Part shown: piece after piece, positions 9,025 through 16,801 of the stretch
Layout of the letters: the number at the start of each line of letters is the position of its first letter
Position numbering within the stretch: the stretch's first letter is position 1
Assembly (NCBI GenBank): GCA_016794365.1
Contig: JAEUKB010000023.1
Coordinates: forward strand, 34,098-98,097
Direction: 5' to 3'
DNA length: 64,000 nucleotides
DNA from: Myxococcales bacterium
GTDB taxonomy: Bacteria > Myxococcota_A > Polyangia > Palsa-1104 > JAEUJZ01
Program-made: the position numbers and the translations under genes
The notes under the pieces: model-generated
Database searches by the model: none
What the model was told of the DNA's origin: nothing
What the model saw: the letters and a program-made list of their open reading frames with translations, nothing else

Positions 9025-10050
9025 ATGTACAGAAACACCACCGCTGCGTTCCTTGTTGCAGGACTTGCACTGACTGGCTGCGAAAGCGCCCCGGAACCCC
9101 AGACGTTTGCGGCATGCACTGCCCCCGCAGTCCTCAGCGCGCCCAATCCCAAGTATCTCTGGACGCCGAATGCGATTGAGCTGACCTCTCAGCGCCTGGC
9201 CGATCGGGTCTACGCAGTGTACGACCGCAACGCCACAACCCATTCCACCGCCGGAGTTCCTTCGGCCACAAGTGGCGGCTTTGTCGTTGGCGACAACGGA
9301 GTCCTGCTGGTCGAGAGCATGATCAATCGCCAGCTCTTCTGTCAGATGATCTCGCTGGTCCGCGCAGTGACAGACAAGCCAGTCACGCACGTCATCAACA
9401 CCAGCAGCCACGGCGATCACAGCTTTGGCAACACGTTCCTACCGGCTGGCGTCCATGTGGTGCAGCACCAGCGCACGGCGGAATACATCGCAGCGCACTT
9501 TCAAGAAGACGTTGCGTTTATGAAGATGAACTTTGGGACGGATCAAGGACTCGATGAAGTCCGAGCGGTCGCCGCCGATACCCTGGTCAGCGACACCACC
9601 CCGTACAAGGTAGATCTGGGCGGAATCCAGGTCGAAGCGCGCTATTACGGCTTTGCCCAGACCGGCGGAGATCTGTTTGTCCACGTTCCCACTGCCAAGG
9701 TGCTCTGGACCGGCAACTCGCTGGTTGCGACCAAGCCTGCGGTGCCTTGGCTCCTGGATGGACACGGAAAGGATGTGGCCACCACGCTTACACAAGTACG
9801 GGCTGCGCTGCCCGCAGACACCATCGTTGTCCCCGGTCACGATCATCCAACAAATCCCGCAGGCTTTGACTTCTCGGTAAACTACCTACGCGCGATGAAC
9901 GAGGAAGTCAGCGCAGCCATCGGCAAAGGACTCACGGTGGAACAGACCGTTGCAGCCGTCACCATGCCGTCTTATCAAGGCTATGCAATCTGGGACTGGG
10001 TTCACAAAGTGGTCAACGTCCCTGCGACCTACGCAGAGCTCAAAAAGTAG
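9025..10050 (+). CDS. MBL-fold lipoprotein with altered zinc site
   Basis: The 341-aa protein has a lipoprotein signal (LALTGCES). A metallo-beta-lactamase fold follows, with the sequence NTSSHGDHSFGN around residues 125-137, FAQTGGD near 210 and VPGHDHP near 270. Compared with the family pattern HxHxDH...H...H, the first His is Ser127 and the usual His before the hairpin is Gln212. His129, Asp131, His132 and His272 remain. The Zn1 site is therefore broken while the Asp-His-His set of Zn2 is kept. The overall layout follows SoxH/quinoprotein-relay-like MBL hydrolases. Mono-metal activity, altered chemistry or loss of activity are all possible. Confidence 0.82.
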   Translation: MYRNTTAAFLVAGLALTGCESAPEPQTFAACTAPAVLSAPNPKYLWTPNAIELTSQRLADRVYAVYDRNATTHSTAGVPSATSGGFVVGDNGVLLVESMINRQLFCQMISLVRAVTDKPVTHVINTSSHGDHSFGNTFLPAGVHVVQHQRTAEYIAAHFQEDVAFMKMNFGTDQGLDEVRAVAADTLVSDTTPYKVDLGGIQVEARYYGFAQTGGDLFVHVPTAKVLWTGNSLVATKPAVPWLLDGHGKDVATTLTQVRAALPADTIVVPGHDHPTNPAGFDFSVNYLRAMNEEVSAAIGKGLTVEQTVAAVTMPSYQGYAIWDWVHKVVNVPATYAELKK

Positions 10051-10083
10051 TCCCGCTTCCGCTGCCGCTTCCTGCCGCCGCCG

Positions 10084-10905
10084 CTACGGAATCCGACCTT
10101 GCTGACGCAGGGAAGCCCCAAGCTGCGCAATCCGCGCTTCCGACGCACGCAGCGCTTCCTTGCTGGTATGAACAGAGTTGCGTCCCACCACCAGCGGATA
10201 CGGATGACGCGGCGCTGATCCCACCATCATTCCCAGCTTCGTCTTCGCTGTCACCGCAAGTGTGCCCGGCTCCCGATCGAAGATCAGCAGCTCTTCCTGC
10301 GTGCTGTGCTCGGCCACCTGCGCGGTGCCTTGATACACAAACGCCCACACCACATCGTGCGAATCAGGAGGCAGATACGACCACGTCTGTCCTTCTTCCA
10401 TCGTCACATCAAAGTAGTTCACAGGATAGGGCGTCTCGATCTGGCTGCGAGTGCCTTCATACTCTCCCAGGATCACCCGCACAGCGCCCGACACTTTCAC
10501 ATCCTGCGGTGCGATGTACTGCGCGTGCGGAGCCGCTTCCTCTTCGCGCGGCGTGAGCGCAATCCAGAGCTGAAAGCCCAGCGCATTGTCCCCGCGCTGC
10601 TTCATCAGGGCGTGATGCCAGATGCAGCCTCCGGTCTGGACGTATTCAATCCCGCGCGCTTCCACCACACCGTTTTGGCCCGTCGTGTCTTCGTAGTAGA
10701 TGTCCACCACCTGCTGATACGTAATCGTCGCGATCCCCGAGTGTGGATGGAATCCGAAGCCACCATGCTCGGGAATCGTTCCGTGCGTAAAGTCCAGAAA
10801 GACAAAGGGCTTGAGCCGCTCGCCCAGAGACTCCGGGCTGATGATGCGACGAATGAAGCCGTGCTCGATTCCACCATGGCGATGTTCCAGGGTCCGTGTT
10901 CGCAT
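10084..10905 (-). CDS. Pirin family protein
   Basis: The 273-aa protein shows the pirin signature: HPHSGIATITYQ near residue 52 (usual form HPHRGFETVTY) and GGCIWHHALMKQ near 92 (usual GxGxxHxE-like metal ligands), then the C-terminal cupin half. Pirins bind a metal ion and act as quercetinases or redox-sensitive cofactors; which applies here is unknown. It is convergent with the MBL lipoprotein gene and stands alone. The family is clear from the N-terminal half. Confidence 0.88.
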   Translation of the reverse strand: MRTRTLEHRHGGIEHGFIRRIISPESLGERLKPFVFLDFTHGTIPEHGGFGFHPHSGIATITYQQVVDIYYEDTTGQNGVVEARGIEYVQTGGCIWHHALMKQRGDNALGFQLWIALTPREEEAAPHAQYIAPQDVKVSGAVRVILGEYEGTRSQIETPYPVNYFDVTMEEGQTWSYLPPDSHDVVWAFVYQGTAQVAEHSTQEELLIFDREPGTLAVTAKTKLGMMVGSAPRHPYPLVVGRNSVHTSKEALRASEARIAQLGASLRQQGRIP

Positions 10906-11086
10906 CAGAAGGACTCTCTTTTGTCTGTGGTTTTTTACCGCAAGGAATCAGATGTCACCGATCGCGCCGCGAAGCAGACCATCATCGCAGATGGATCACA
11001 TGAAGGTAAGGGAGTCCGTGACTCCGTCGCTCAACATTGCGTTCCCCCGTCCTGTCAGATGACCACCGACCCGCCCTACAGCGGGG

Positions 11087-12259
11087 TCAATCCACCGCAA
11101 CCTGGGTCAGCAGCCCAAGCTGATGCTCTTTGGTGTGCTGCGTCAGGTTCTGCAAGAGCGCATAGCGACTGATCACCTTGATGCGGTGACGATCCAGAAA
11201 CACCCCCCAGCTTCCTTCTGTCTCTAGCTGATCATCGGGCTGACCACCTCGCACCGACACAAGCGACGCCCGCGCCGACACGGCGGAATGCAGCCGCGTA
11301 ACAAAGTACGTAAGCCGCAGATACCCCGCATGCGTACGCAGCGTCTTTTGGGAATCCGTCCTGCGCAAGCCAATGTACTCTGCGGCACCGTCGAAGTGAT
11401 GCCAGCGCAGCAGCGCGCTCACGTTCCACAAGGTGTCTTCCACAAGATCTGGCTGCGCAGGGGAAGAGCCACTCGAAGCAGCAGGCTTCCAGCGATTCCA
11501 CAGCGTCCCCGCTTCCAGCGAGACATGGGGCGGACTGCCCTCAAAGTCCACCGCGCCGATGTAGGGATGCCCGGTCAGGTGCAGCGCCAGCCGCGCCACC
11601 ACCGCAGGACTTAGGTCCGTGGCGCGCGTCGCACTCTCTCCGTCTCCGTTAAACACACCGATCAGATAGTCCAGATGCTGCGCCAGCAGCCTGCCGCTTA
11701 TCCGCAGACCGTAGTCCCGTCCCGGCAGAAGCAGCCTGGACGACAGCGCGCGATCGAGCGTCGCCAGTGGTTGTGCGCTCTCGATCCACTCATGGATGAT
11801 CGGCAGCTTGAGCCGTCCGAGCCGCACCGCAAAGGCAGGCAGCGGTTCCCATTCCAAAAAAGCGTCGTTGATCTCCAGCTCGCGCTGGCTGCTGCGACCG
11901 ATCATCAAGCGATAGCGCAGCGAGTGAGCGATCACGTACCCAGAGCCGCAGACCCGGGCGCGCGGAATCGAAAAGTCGCTGCGGGATACCTCATCGGCGC
12001 GAAAGAAAAACAAATACTGAAGCTGGGCAAACGCGCTCGCTTGCAAGGAAAAGCGAGGAAATGCGACCCGCAGCATGCCATCTGCGGACTCGCTACAGCG
12101 ACTCGACTGCGCCCAGGCTCGCTGCTGCCACACAAGACCCAGCAGCAGCGCGACGATCACCCAGCGCAAAAGGAACGAGACACCGCGTCGAAACGGAACC
12201 GACAAAGGAGCGACCAACGGAACAACCAACGGAGTGTGCATGCCGAGTCCGTACAGCAA
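11087..12259 (-). CDS. Outer-membrane porin, phosphate-selective porin O/P-like
   Basis: The 390-aa product has an N-terminal hydrophobic export segment ending near RAWAQS. It then alternates amphipathic strands of beta-barrel type. The phrase DAFLEWEPLPAFAVRLGRLKLPI is the typical central signature of OprO/OprP-like porins, as is the following LLLPGRDYGLRISGRL. The C-terminus lacks a perfect aromatic terminal residue. Two starts are possible: 12259, or 12241 (MHTPLVVP). The solute is not predictable. It is divergent from the persulfide dioxygenase operon across a 295-bp control region. Confidence 0.75.
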   Translation of the reverse strand: MLYGLGMHTPLVVPLVAPLSVPFRRGVSFLLRWVIVALLLGLVWQQRAWAQSSRCSESADGMLRVAFPRFSLQASAFAQLQYLFFFRADEVSRSDFSIPRARVCGSGYVIAHSLRYRLMIGRSSQRELEINDAFLEWEPLPAFAVRLGRLKLPIIHEWIESAQPLATLDRALSSRLLLPGRDYGLRISGRLLAQHLDYLIGVFNGDGESATRATDLSPAVVARLALHLTGHPYIGAVDFEGSPPHVSLEAGTLWNRWKPAASSGSSPAQPDLVEDTLWNVSALLRWHHFDGAAEYIGLRRTDSQKTLRTHAGYLRLTYFVTRLHSAVSARASLVSVRGGQPDDQLETEGSWGVFLDRHRIKVISRYALLQNLTQHTKEHQLGLLTQVAVD

Positions 12260-12398
12260 CCACGATGCCGATTCCTGCGTCCTGCATCGATCTCTGTCCC
12301 CCCGCTCGATCCCACTCTCTCCACGCGCGACTCACTCTCTACGCAAAAGAGCCGTCTTGTGCAGCGGACCGGGCCGCGCCTGGGAATCTCTGCGCAAC

Positions 12399-12418
12399 AT
12401 GTTTCACAGATGAAACAT
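12399..12418. promoter_or_regulatory. Perfect 8-bp-arm palindrome, candidate activator site
   Basis: ATGTTTCA-CAGA-TGAAACAT is a perfect inverted repeat, and another TGAAACA half-site follows at 12421. It lies about 60-80 bp upstream of the sigma-54 promoter, where an enhancer-binding protein would bind. The FisR type is known to activate persulfide oxidation genes in other bacteria. A repressor operator is the alternative. Confidence 0.6.
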
Positions 12419-12478
12419 CCTGAAACACTGGGCGCGCTGCTACGGCCACACTCCGAGGACACCGCCGCCTTTTTACGA

Positions 12479-12494
12479 TGGCACAAGCGTTGCT
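12479..12494 (+). promoter_or_regulatory. Sigma-54 (-24/-12) promoter
   Basis: TGGCAC-AAGCG-TTGCT matches the sigma-54 consensus TGGCAC-N5-TTGCW with exact spacing. Transcription would start near 12505, giving a leader of about 50 nt before the ATG at 12555. Confidence 0.72.
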
Positions 12495-12554
12495 CTAGCT
12501 TGTAAACAAGTTCGGGAACGCGAACAGTGCTGCATCACCTTTGGGAGATTCCAG

Positions 12555-13439
12555 ATGCGTATTCAATCCTTCTTCGATCCGGCCACCTACACGCTGACGT
12601 ACGTGGTGTTTGAGCCGGACAGCCATGATGCCATCGTGATCGATCCGGTGCTCGACTACGATCCGCTGGCTTCGCAGACTTCGCTCGCTTCGATCGAAAA
12701 AGTCAGTGCCTTCCTACAAGCCGAAGGACTGACGCTGCGCCATGTTCTGGAAACCCACGCGCATGCAGATCACCTGACCGGAGCCCAGTATCTCAAGCGT
12801 CGCTTCGGCGCGCAGGTCGTGATCGGCCAGCGCATCACAGAGGTTCAACAGACCTTCAAGCACATCTTCGCCCTGGCCGACAGCTTCCCGGTCGATGGCA
12901 GCCAGTTTGATCAGCTCCTCGATGATGGCCAGGTGCTTCAGTCCGGTCGGCTGTCCGTCACCGCGATTGCGACCCCCGGACACACTCCGGCCTGTCTGAC
13001 CTATCAGATTGGCGATGCGCTGTTTACCGGCGATGCACTGTTTATCGAAGACTACGGAACGGGTCGCTGTGACTTCCCAGCGGGCAGCGCAGAGCAGCTC
13101 TATCACTCGATTCACGACAAGCTGTACCTACAGCCGGATGCTACGCGCGTCTTTGTCGGTCACGACTATCAGCCAAACGGTCGCCCGCTGCGCTACGAAA
13201 CGACCATCGGGGTCAGCAAGACATCCAACATCCACATCAAAGCAGAGACGACCCGAGATCAGTTTGTGTCGTTTCGCCAACACAGAGACAAGACGCTCTC
13301 TCAGCCACGTCTGCTGTTTCCCAGCGTGCAGGTCAACGTCGATGCGGGACGACTGCCCGCGCCGCAGCCAAACGGCATCCGTTACTTGCAGATTCCGATG
13401 AACCTCAAGCAGCCGACCGCTGACGATGGCAGCCCCTAA
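12555..13439 (+). CDS. Persulfide dioxygenase-like MBL-fold hydrolase
   Basis: The 294-aa protein starts [19 protein letters not shown], typical of the ETHE1-like/Blh group. It has the metal motif THAHADH (His68, His70, Asp72, His73), [11 protein letters not shown], the [25 protein letters not shown] stretch and [10 protein letters not shown]. The family oxidises glutathione persulfide to sulfite with a single Fe(II). The next gene encodes a rhodanese 33 bp downstream, the usual pairing for sulfide and persulfide detoxification. A near-consensus sigma-54 promoter precedes it. No sulfide:quinone reductase is in the window. Confidence 0.88.
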   Translation: MRIQSFFDPATYTLTYVVFEPDSHDAIVIDPVLDYDPLASQTSLASIEKVSAFLQAEGLTLRHVLETHAHADHLTGAQYLKRRFGAQVVIGQRITEVQQTFKHIFALADSFPVDGSQFDQLLDDGQVLQSGRLSVTAIATPGHTPACLTYQIGDALFTGDALFIEDYGTGRCDFPAGSAEQLYHSIHDKLYLQPDATRVFVGHDYQPNGRPLRYETTIGVSKTSNIHIKAETTRDQFVSFRQHRDKTLSQPRLLFPSVQVNVDAGRLPAPQPNGIRYLQIPMNLKQPTADDGSP

Positions 13440-13472
13440 CCCGCATCCGCGCCCGACAAAAGGAGTCCTGTG

Positions 13473-13826
13473 ATGACCGCTTCTCTGCTTCAAGTCTCGG
13501 TGGCACAGCCTGGCGGCTACCGCGATGTCTCTCCCACCGATGTGATGCGCCTGGGCTTTCCGGGTCGCGTCATTGATGTGCGCGAGCCACACGAGTTCAT
13601 CGGCGAGCTGGGTCATATGCCCCGAGCAGAGCTGGTTCCGCTCGCAACCATCGACAGCGCAGCCAAGTCCTGGGATCGCAGCCAGCCGCTGCTGCTCGTT
13701 TGTCGCTCCGGTGGACGCTCCGGTCGCGCCGCGCAGCTGCTGGCCAGCATGGGCTTTCAGACCCTGTACAACCTGGCAGGCGGAATGATCGCCTACGGAT
13801 CCTGCGGACTCCCCATCGAGCGATAG
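13473..13826 (+). CDS. Rhodanese-domain sulfurtransferase
   Basis: The 117-aa single-domain protein carries VIDVREPHEF and the active-site loop CRSGGRS, where the Cys carries the persulfide. AGGAG at 13461-13465 sits 7 bp before this ATG, which is better spaced than the GTG at 13470. It lies directly behind the persulfide dioxygenase and is probably cotranscribed. Rhodaneses in such pairs pass sulfur between thiosulfate, glutathione and persulfides. Confidence 0.9.
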   Translation: MTASLLQVSVAQPGGYRDVSPTDVMRLGFPGRVIDVREPHEFIGELGHMPRAELVPLATIDSAAKSWDRSQPLLLVCRSGGRSGRAAQLLASMGFQTLYNLAGGMIAYGSCGLPIER

Positions 13827-13926
13827 CGCCCCCGGACCCCCCGCGCACCGCTCCACATGCTCGAACGTCTTTCCCAGCCTGCGCAATATGAAGCCTCTGC
13901 TGCGCCTCTTATTGTGCAGGGTCCGC

Positions 13927-14574
13927 CTACTTGATCGGCATCACGCCGCGCTTCAAGCGATAGCCATCCGCGCGCGCCCCGCGACCTTGGGAATACTCAA
14001 TGAGCCCTACGCCGCGCTGCCATTCCAAGCTGAGAAAGTGTCCGCTCTTGTGATTCCAGGTGTAGCGGCAGCGGTCCCCCTTGACTACAATCTTGGCCAC
14101 GGTCAGCGCCGTCTCTTTGTACGTCTTTTGACCTTGGCTCAGTCCGTATAGCTCGCTCTGTTCGTACTTGGGCGGCTCCTTGGTGTCCTTGAGCTTGGCG
14201 ATTGCTTCTTCCGGCTTGTCTGCCCCGATGCGGATGATCTCTTTGTCTGTCACCAGCAGGTACAGCGGCGCGATCCCACGCGGCTTGCTGGTCTTGACCG
14301 ACACCGGCTCAAACGAGATCTGAAACGCTTCTCCCCATGCAAACGTCGCCAAGCGCCTGGTCGCCACCCGCACAGACAGCGGCAGCTCTTTCGGTCCGAT
14401 CTCATCGCTCCACTCCGTTCCCGAAAAGGTCGCCAGCGCCCGATCATCGCTCGACGCGGACAAAAACGGATGCTTCGCCAGCACGCTCGGGCTGACCGTC
14501 CACAGCAGCGCCGAAACCATCCACGACCACAGAGCGCGCGATCCCAAAAACAACCCAGACTTGCGGTGTGTCAT
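13927..14574 (-). CDS. Secreted hypothetical protein
   Basis: The 215-aa product has a signal peptide with cleavage near PSVLAKHP. The rest is a soluble beta-rich domain with no cysteine pairs beyond one near the C-terminus (DRCRYTW). A GGAG lies close to the ATG. It is convergent with the rhodanese gene and divergent from the lipoprotein at 14700. No family was recognised. Confidence 0.6.
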   Translation of the reverse strand: MTHRKSGLFLGSRALWSWMVSALLWTVSPSVLAKHPFLSASSDDRALATFSGTEWSDEIGPKELPLSVRVATRRLATFAWGEAFQISFEPVSVKTSKPRGIAPLYLLVTDKEIIRIGADKPEEAIAKLKDTKEPPKYEQSELYGLSQGQKTYKETALTVAKIVVKGDRCRYTWNHKSGHFLSLEWQRGVGLIEYSQGRGARADGYRLKRGVMPIK

Positions 14575-14699
14575 GTCTCCAAGTAGAGCGTGAGAGCCCC
14601 ATCCGAAGCCAGACCCTTTTCGCGATGCCCTTGTAAGTGCGTCGGGATTGCGCTACACGCCCGGCTGCTTCCCAAGTCCCTATCCACAAGGAGCATTCG

Positions 14700-15494
14700 A
14701 TGAAGATCACGGATTCCCAAGGAACCCTGGCGCTGGCAAAGCGCATCCTGACCACAGGAACGCTGGCGCTGCTGCTGTCTGTGACCGGCTGTTTTGGCTC
14801 GCACTACCGACCGAGCTACAGCATGGCCAACGTCAGCGCGAAGCCAGCCAGCTTGATGGTTGCGCAGAAGATTCAGCGTCCGCTCTATCTGGTGATCGAT
14901 CCGGCGCGCGTTCCAGACTCCTTTTCACTAAAAGAAGCGTCTTCCTTCAACCCCAAAGACGGTCCCCAGACCAAGCTCGAAGAGTTTCAGCGCTTTGTCA
15001 GCCGCGATCTCAAGGAAGCGATGGGGAACTACTTCTCTCGCGTCGAAGTGGTGACCGCTGGCTCGCCGCTCCCCAGTGAGCCGCACGTCATCGGCGATGT
15101 GAAAGTGGATCGCGTCCAGCTTCACAGCACGCCCGTGGGCGGCCTGGTCTATACCGTGATCGAGATGACCTGGGGAATGGGCCTGCGTCCGAGCGAAAGC
15201 AAGGAATACGCCTTCACGTTCGCGGGCGAAGGCAAAAGCTCAGAGTCCTATCCCACCTTCGAGGTCGGTGTCGCGCAGCTCATCGAGTCCGCGATCCTTG
15301 GCTTTAACAAGAGCCTGGTGGAAAAGGGCGGCCTGGATGCGCTCAAGCAGGTCAGCGAAGCGGCGGTGGTCAAGCCTGCGGTAACGACTCCGGTCCCTGC
15401 GGCCAAAGACGCCGGACAGCCCAGCGGAGAGCCGCTCGACCTGGCAGCCCCCGGCAATCCGCCCGCCAAAGCCGCCAAAAAGCGCAAGAAGTAG
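14700..15494 (+). CDS. Secreted lipoprotein, unknown function
   Basis: The ATG at 14700 was chosen because AAGGAG lies 6 bp before it and a lipobox signal (LLLSVTGCFG) follows. The 264-aa product has a middle domain of about 170 aa with the patterns LYLVIDP, RFVSRDLKEAMGNYFSRVEVV and VIGDVKVDRVQL. This resembles outer-membrane assembly lipoproteins of the LPP20/DUF799 type only in general form. A Pro/Ala/Lys-rich tail ends in KKRKK. Function is unknown. Confidence 0.65.
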   Translation: MKITDSQGTLALAKRILTTGTLALLLSVTGCFGSHYRPSYSMANVSAKPASLMVAQKIQRPLYLVIDPARVPDSFSLKEASSFNPKDGPQTKLEEFQRFVSRDLKEAMGNYFSRVEVVTAGSPLPSEPHVIGDVKVDRVQLHSTPVGGLVYTVIEMTWGMGLRPSESKEYAFTFAGEGKSSESYPTFEVGVAQLIESAILGFNKSLVEKGGLDALKQVSEAAVVKPAVTTPVPAAKDAGQPSGEPLDLAAPGNPPAKAAKKRKK

Positions 15495-15560
15495 TCCGTA
15501 CGCAACCGTCCGACCCTTCCGCTGGGGCAACTTGGGAATTCATGCAGCGATAACCCAGGT

Positions 15561-16304
15561 ATGGCCCTCTTCGATGTCCGCCGCCTAGACTCTCTGTTTA
15601 ACAAGCCCAAGCAGCCCGCTGCACACACACCGGACGCCCATCCGCCTGCCCCCGCTGCGCACACACCCGCGCCGGTCGTACCCAAGGCGGCTCCGGTTGT
15701 CCCCAAGGCCGCGCCGGTCGCGACGGACCACGCACCGATTCCCAGGGCCGTTCCTGTGGTGGAACAGACCCCCACCCAGGCCGATCCAGCCAAAGCCCCG
15801 GCGCAAGCAGAAGGCGGAGCCAAAGCCCCCCTTTCGGAAGCAGAGCAGCACGCCCAAGTCACCCAGCAGGTGGATCAGCTCAAGGAAAAAAAGACGATCA
15901 TGAAGCCCGGACAGAAAGGGCCAGAGGTCGTCATCCTTCAGCAGCAGCTCAAGCAGCTTGGACTACACGTTGAACAGACCGGCGTGATGGACAAAGCGAC
16001 CGAAGGCTACATCATGGCGATCCAGACCGGCGGAGGCCTGGGCGCAGACGGCATTGTCGGCCCCAAGACGCTCGATCAGCTTCAGAAGCTGGACACCGCC
16101 CCGACCAAGCCCGCACCGGGCAAAGACCAAGACGATGCCAAGGGCGACGGGGCCGACAACATCGATCACATGCCCGACGATCCCAAGCTGGCAGCGGTCT
16201 ATCTGTACAATCGCCAGCGCGTCAAAAACGCCACCGAGACCCTCAGCCCCCAGCAGCAAAAAGACATGGAACAGTTCATCAAGCAGTGGTCCATCGGCCT
16301 CTAG
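15561..16304 (+). pseudogene. 5' part of split peptidoglycan-binding/lysozyme-like gene
   Basis: The first 241 codons belong to the host gene: a short start, an Ala/Pro/His-rich linker, a PG_binding_1-type domain at about residues 115-175 (VVILQQQLKQLGLHVEQTG...GADGIVGPKTLDQLQ), then YLYNRQRVKNATETLSPQQQKDMEQFIK. The last six codons (QWSIGL and stop) come from the inserted element. The rest of the gene begins at 21635. Joining 16283 to 21635 through the shared CATCAAG gives one 438-aa frame. The truncated product could still be made; the lysozyme-like part has lost its start. The intact protein would bind and perhaps cut peptidoglycan; no export signal is seen. Confidence 0.8.
16277..16283 (+). 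repeat. attL crossover core CATCAAG
   Basis: This is the left copy of the 7-bp identical core at the junction of the host gene and the island. Seven bases is a usual overlap length for tyrosine recombinases. Flanking similarity (TGG at the same distance on both sides) also fits attachment-site arms. Confidence 0.7.
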
Positions 16305-16337
16305 CGCCCGTCGGTGTAGCACGCAACCGTGCGAAGC

Positions 16338-16355
16338 GTGTGCCTTCTGTGTGCC
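16338..16355 (+). repeat. Paired GTGTGCC motifs at left end of island
   Basis: GTGTGCC-TTCT-GTGTGCC here matches GTGTGCC-CTCTT-like spacing at the other end (21498-21515, GTGTGCC-TCTT-GTGTGCC). Both are in the same orientation, 5.16 kb apart. They are candidate integrase arm-binding sites. Confidence 0.5.
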
Positions 16356-16375
16356 ACGGACTAGAAAAAAAGAAA

Positions 16376-16422
16376 CCCCGGCTCCTGGCACCGCCGCAAG
16401 GACGGGAGAAGGAGGACCGGGG
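16376..16422 (-). terminator. Possible terminator-like hairpin near left end of island
   Basis: CCCCGG-C-TCCT pairs with AGGA-CCGGGG across a 26-nt loop. On the minus strand the stem is followed by a T-rich run (complement of the A-run at 16365-16375). It could stop leftward transcripts of the island, but the loop is long and no leftward gene lies close. Confidence 0.35.
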
Positions 16423-16594
16423 CTGACGAAGAAACTATGTAATAGTCTGCGGCTCACATGCAACGATCGAGCTGACTACCTTACGTGGGTCGTCAGTTCG
16501 CTGGCTAGCGTCTGCGTTCGCCGAAAAGTGGATGAATAAAAACCGCGTGCCCGACGGCGGACTCCATTGTAAATTGCCATCAGAATTTAATCTT

Positions 16595-16801
16595 ATGGTA
16601 AGAACTATTTCCATGACAGGGCACGACGTCGACACACTGCTCCAACAAGCGAAAAAAACGGTTGTCTCTGAATCCGAGCGCGAGGCTCAGCGCCGGAGCT
16701 TTGTCTTTGGAAACACAAAGATCGAGTTTGATGCGCTGACCCCTGCAGTCGTCGATGAGATCGCAGAGCAGATGGCTCAGGCCTCGGAAAAGAATGGCTA
16801 A
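16595..16801 (+). CDS. VbhA-like antitoxin of the Fic module
   Basis: The 68-aa protein has two helical segments around RRSFVFGNTKIEFDALTPAVVDEIAEQM. This resembles small antitoxins of the VbhA type, which precede class I Fic toxins and insert an inhibitory helix with (S/T)xxxE(G/N) into the ATP site. Here the matching stretch reads SFVFGN, so the key Glu is Gly; inhibition may differ. Its stop overlaps the Fic start by 8 bp (ATGGCTAA), so translation is coupled. Other in-frame ATGs are at 16532 and 16613; the exact start is uncertain. Confidence 0.7.
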   Translation: MVRTISMTGHDVDTLLQQAKKTVVSESEREAQRRSFVFGNTKIEFDALTPAVVDEIAEQMAQASEKNG

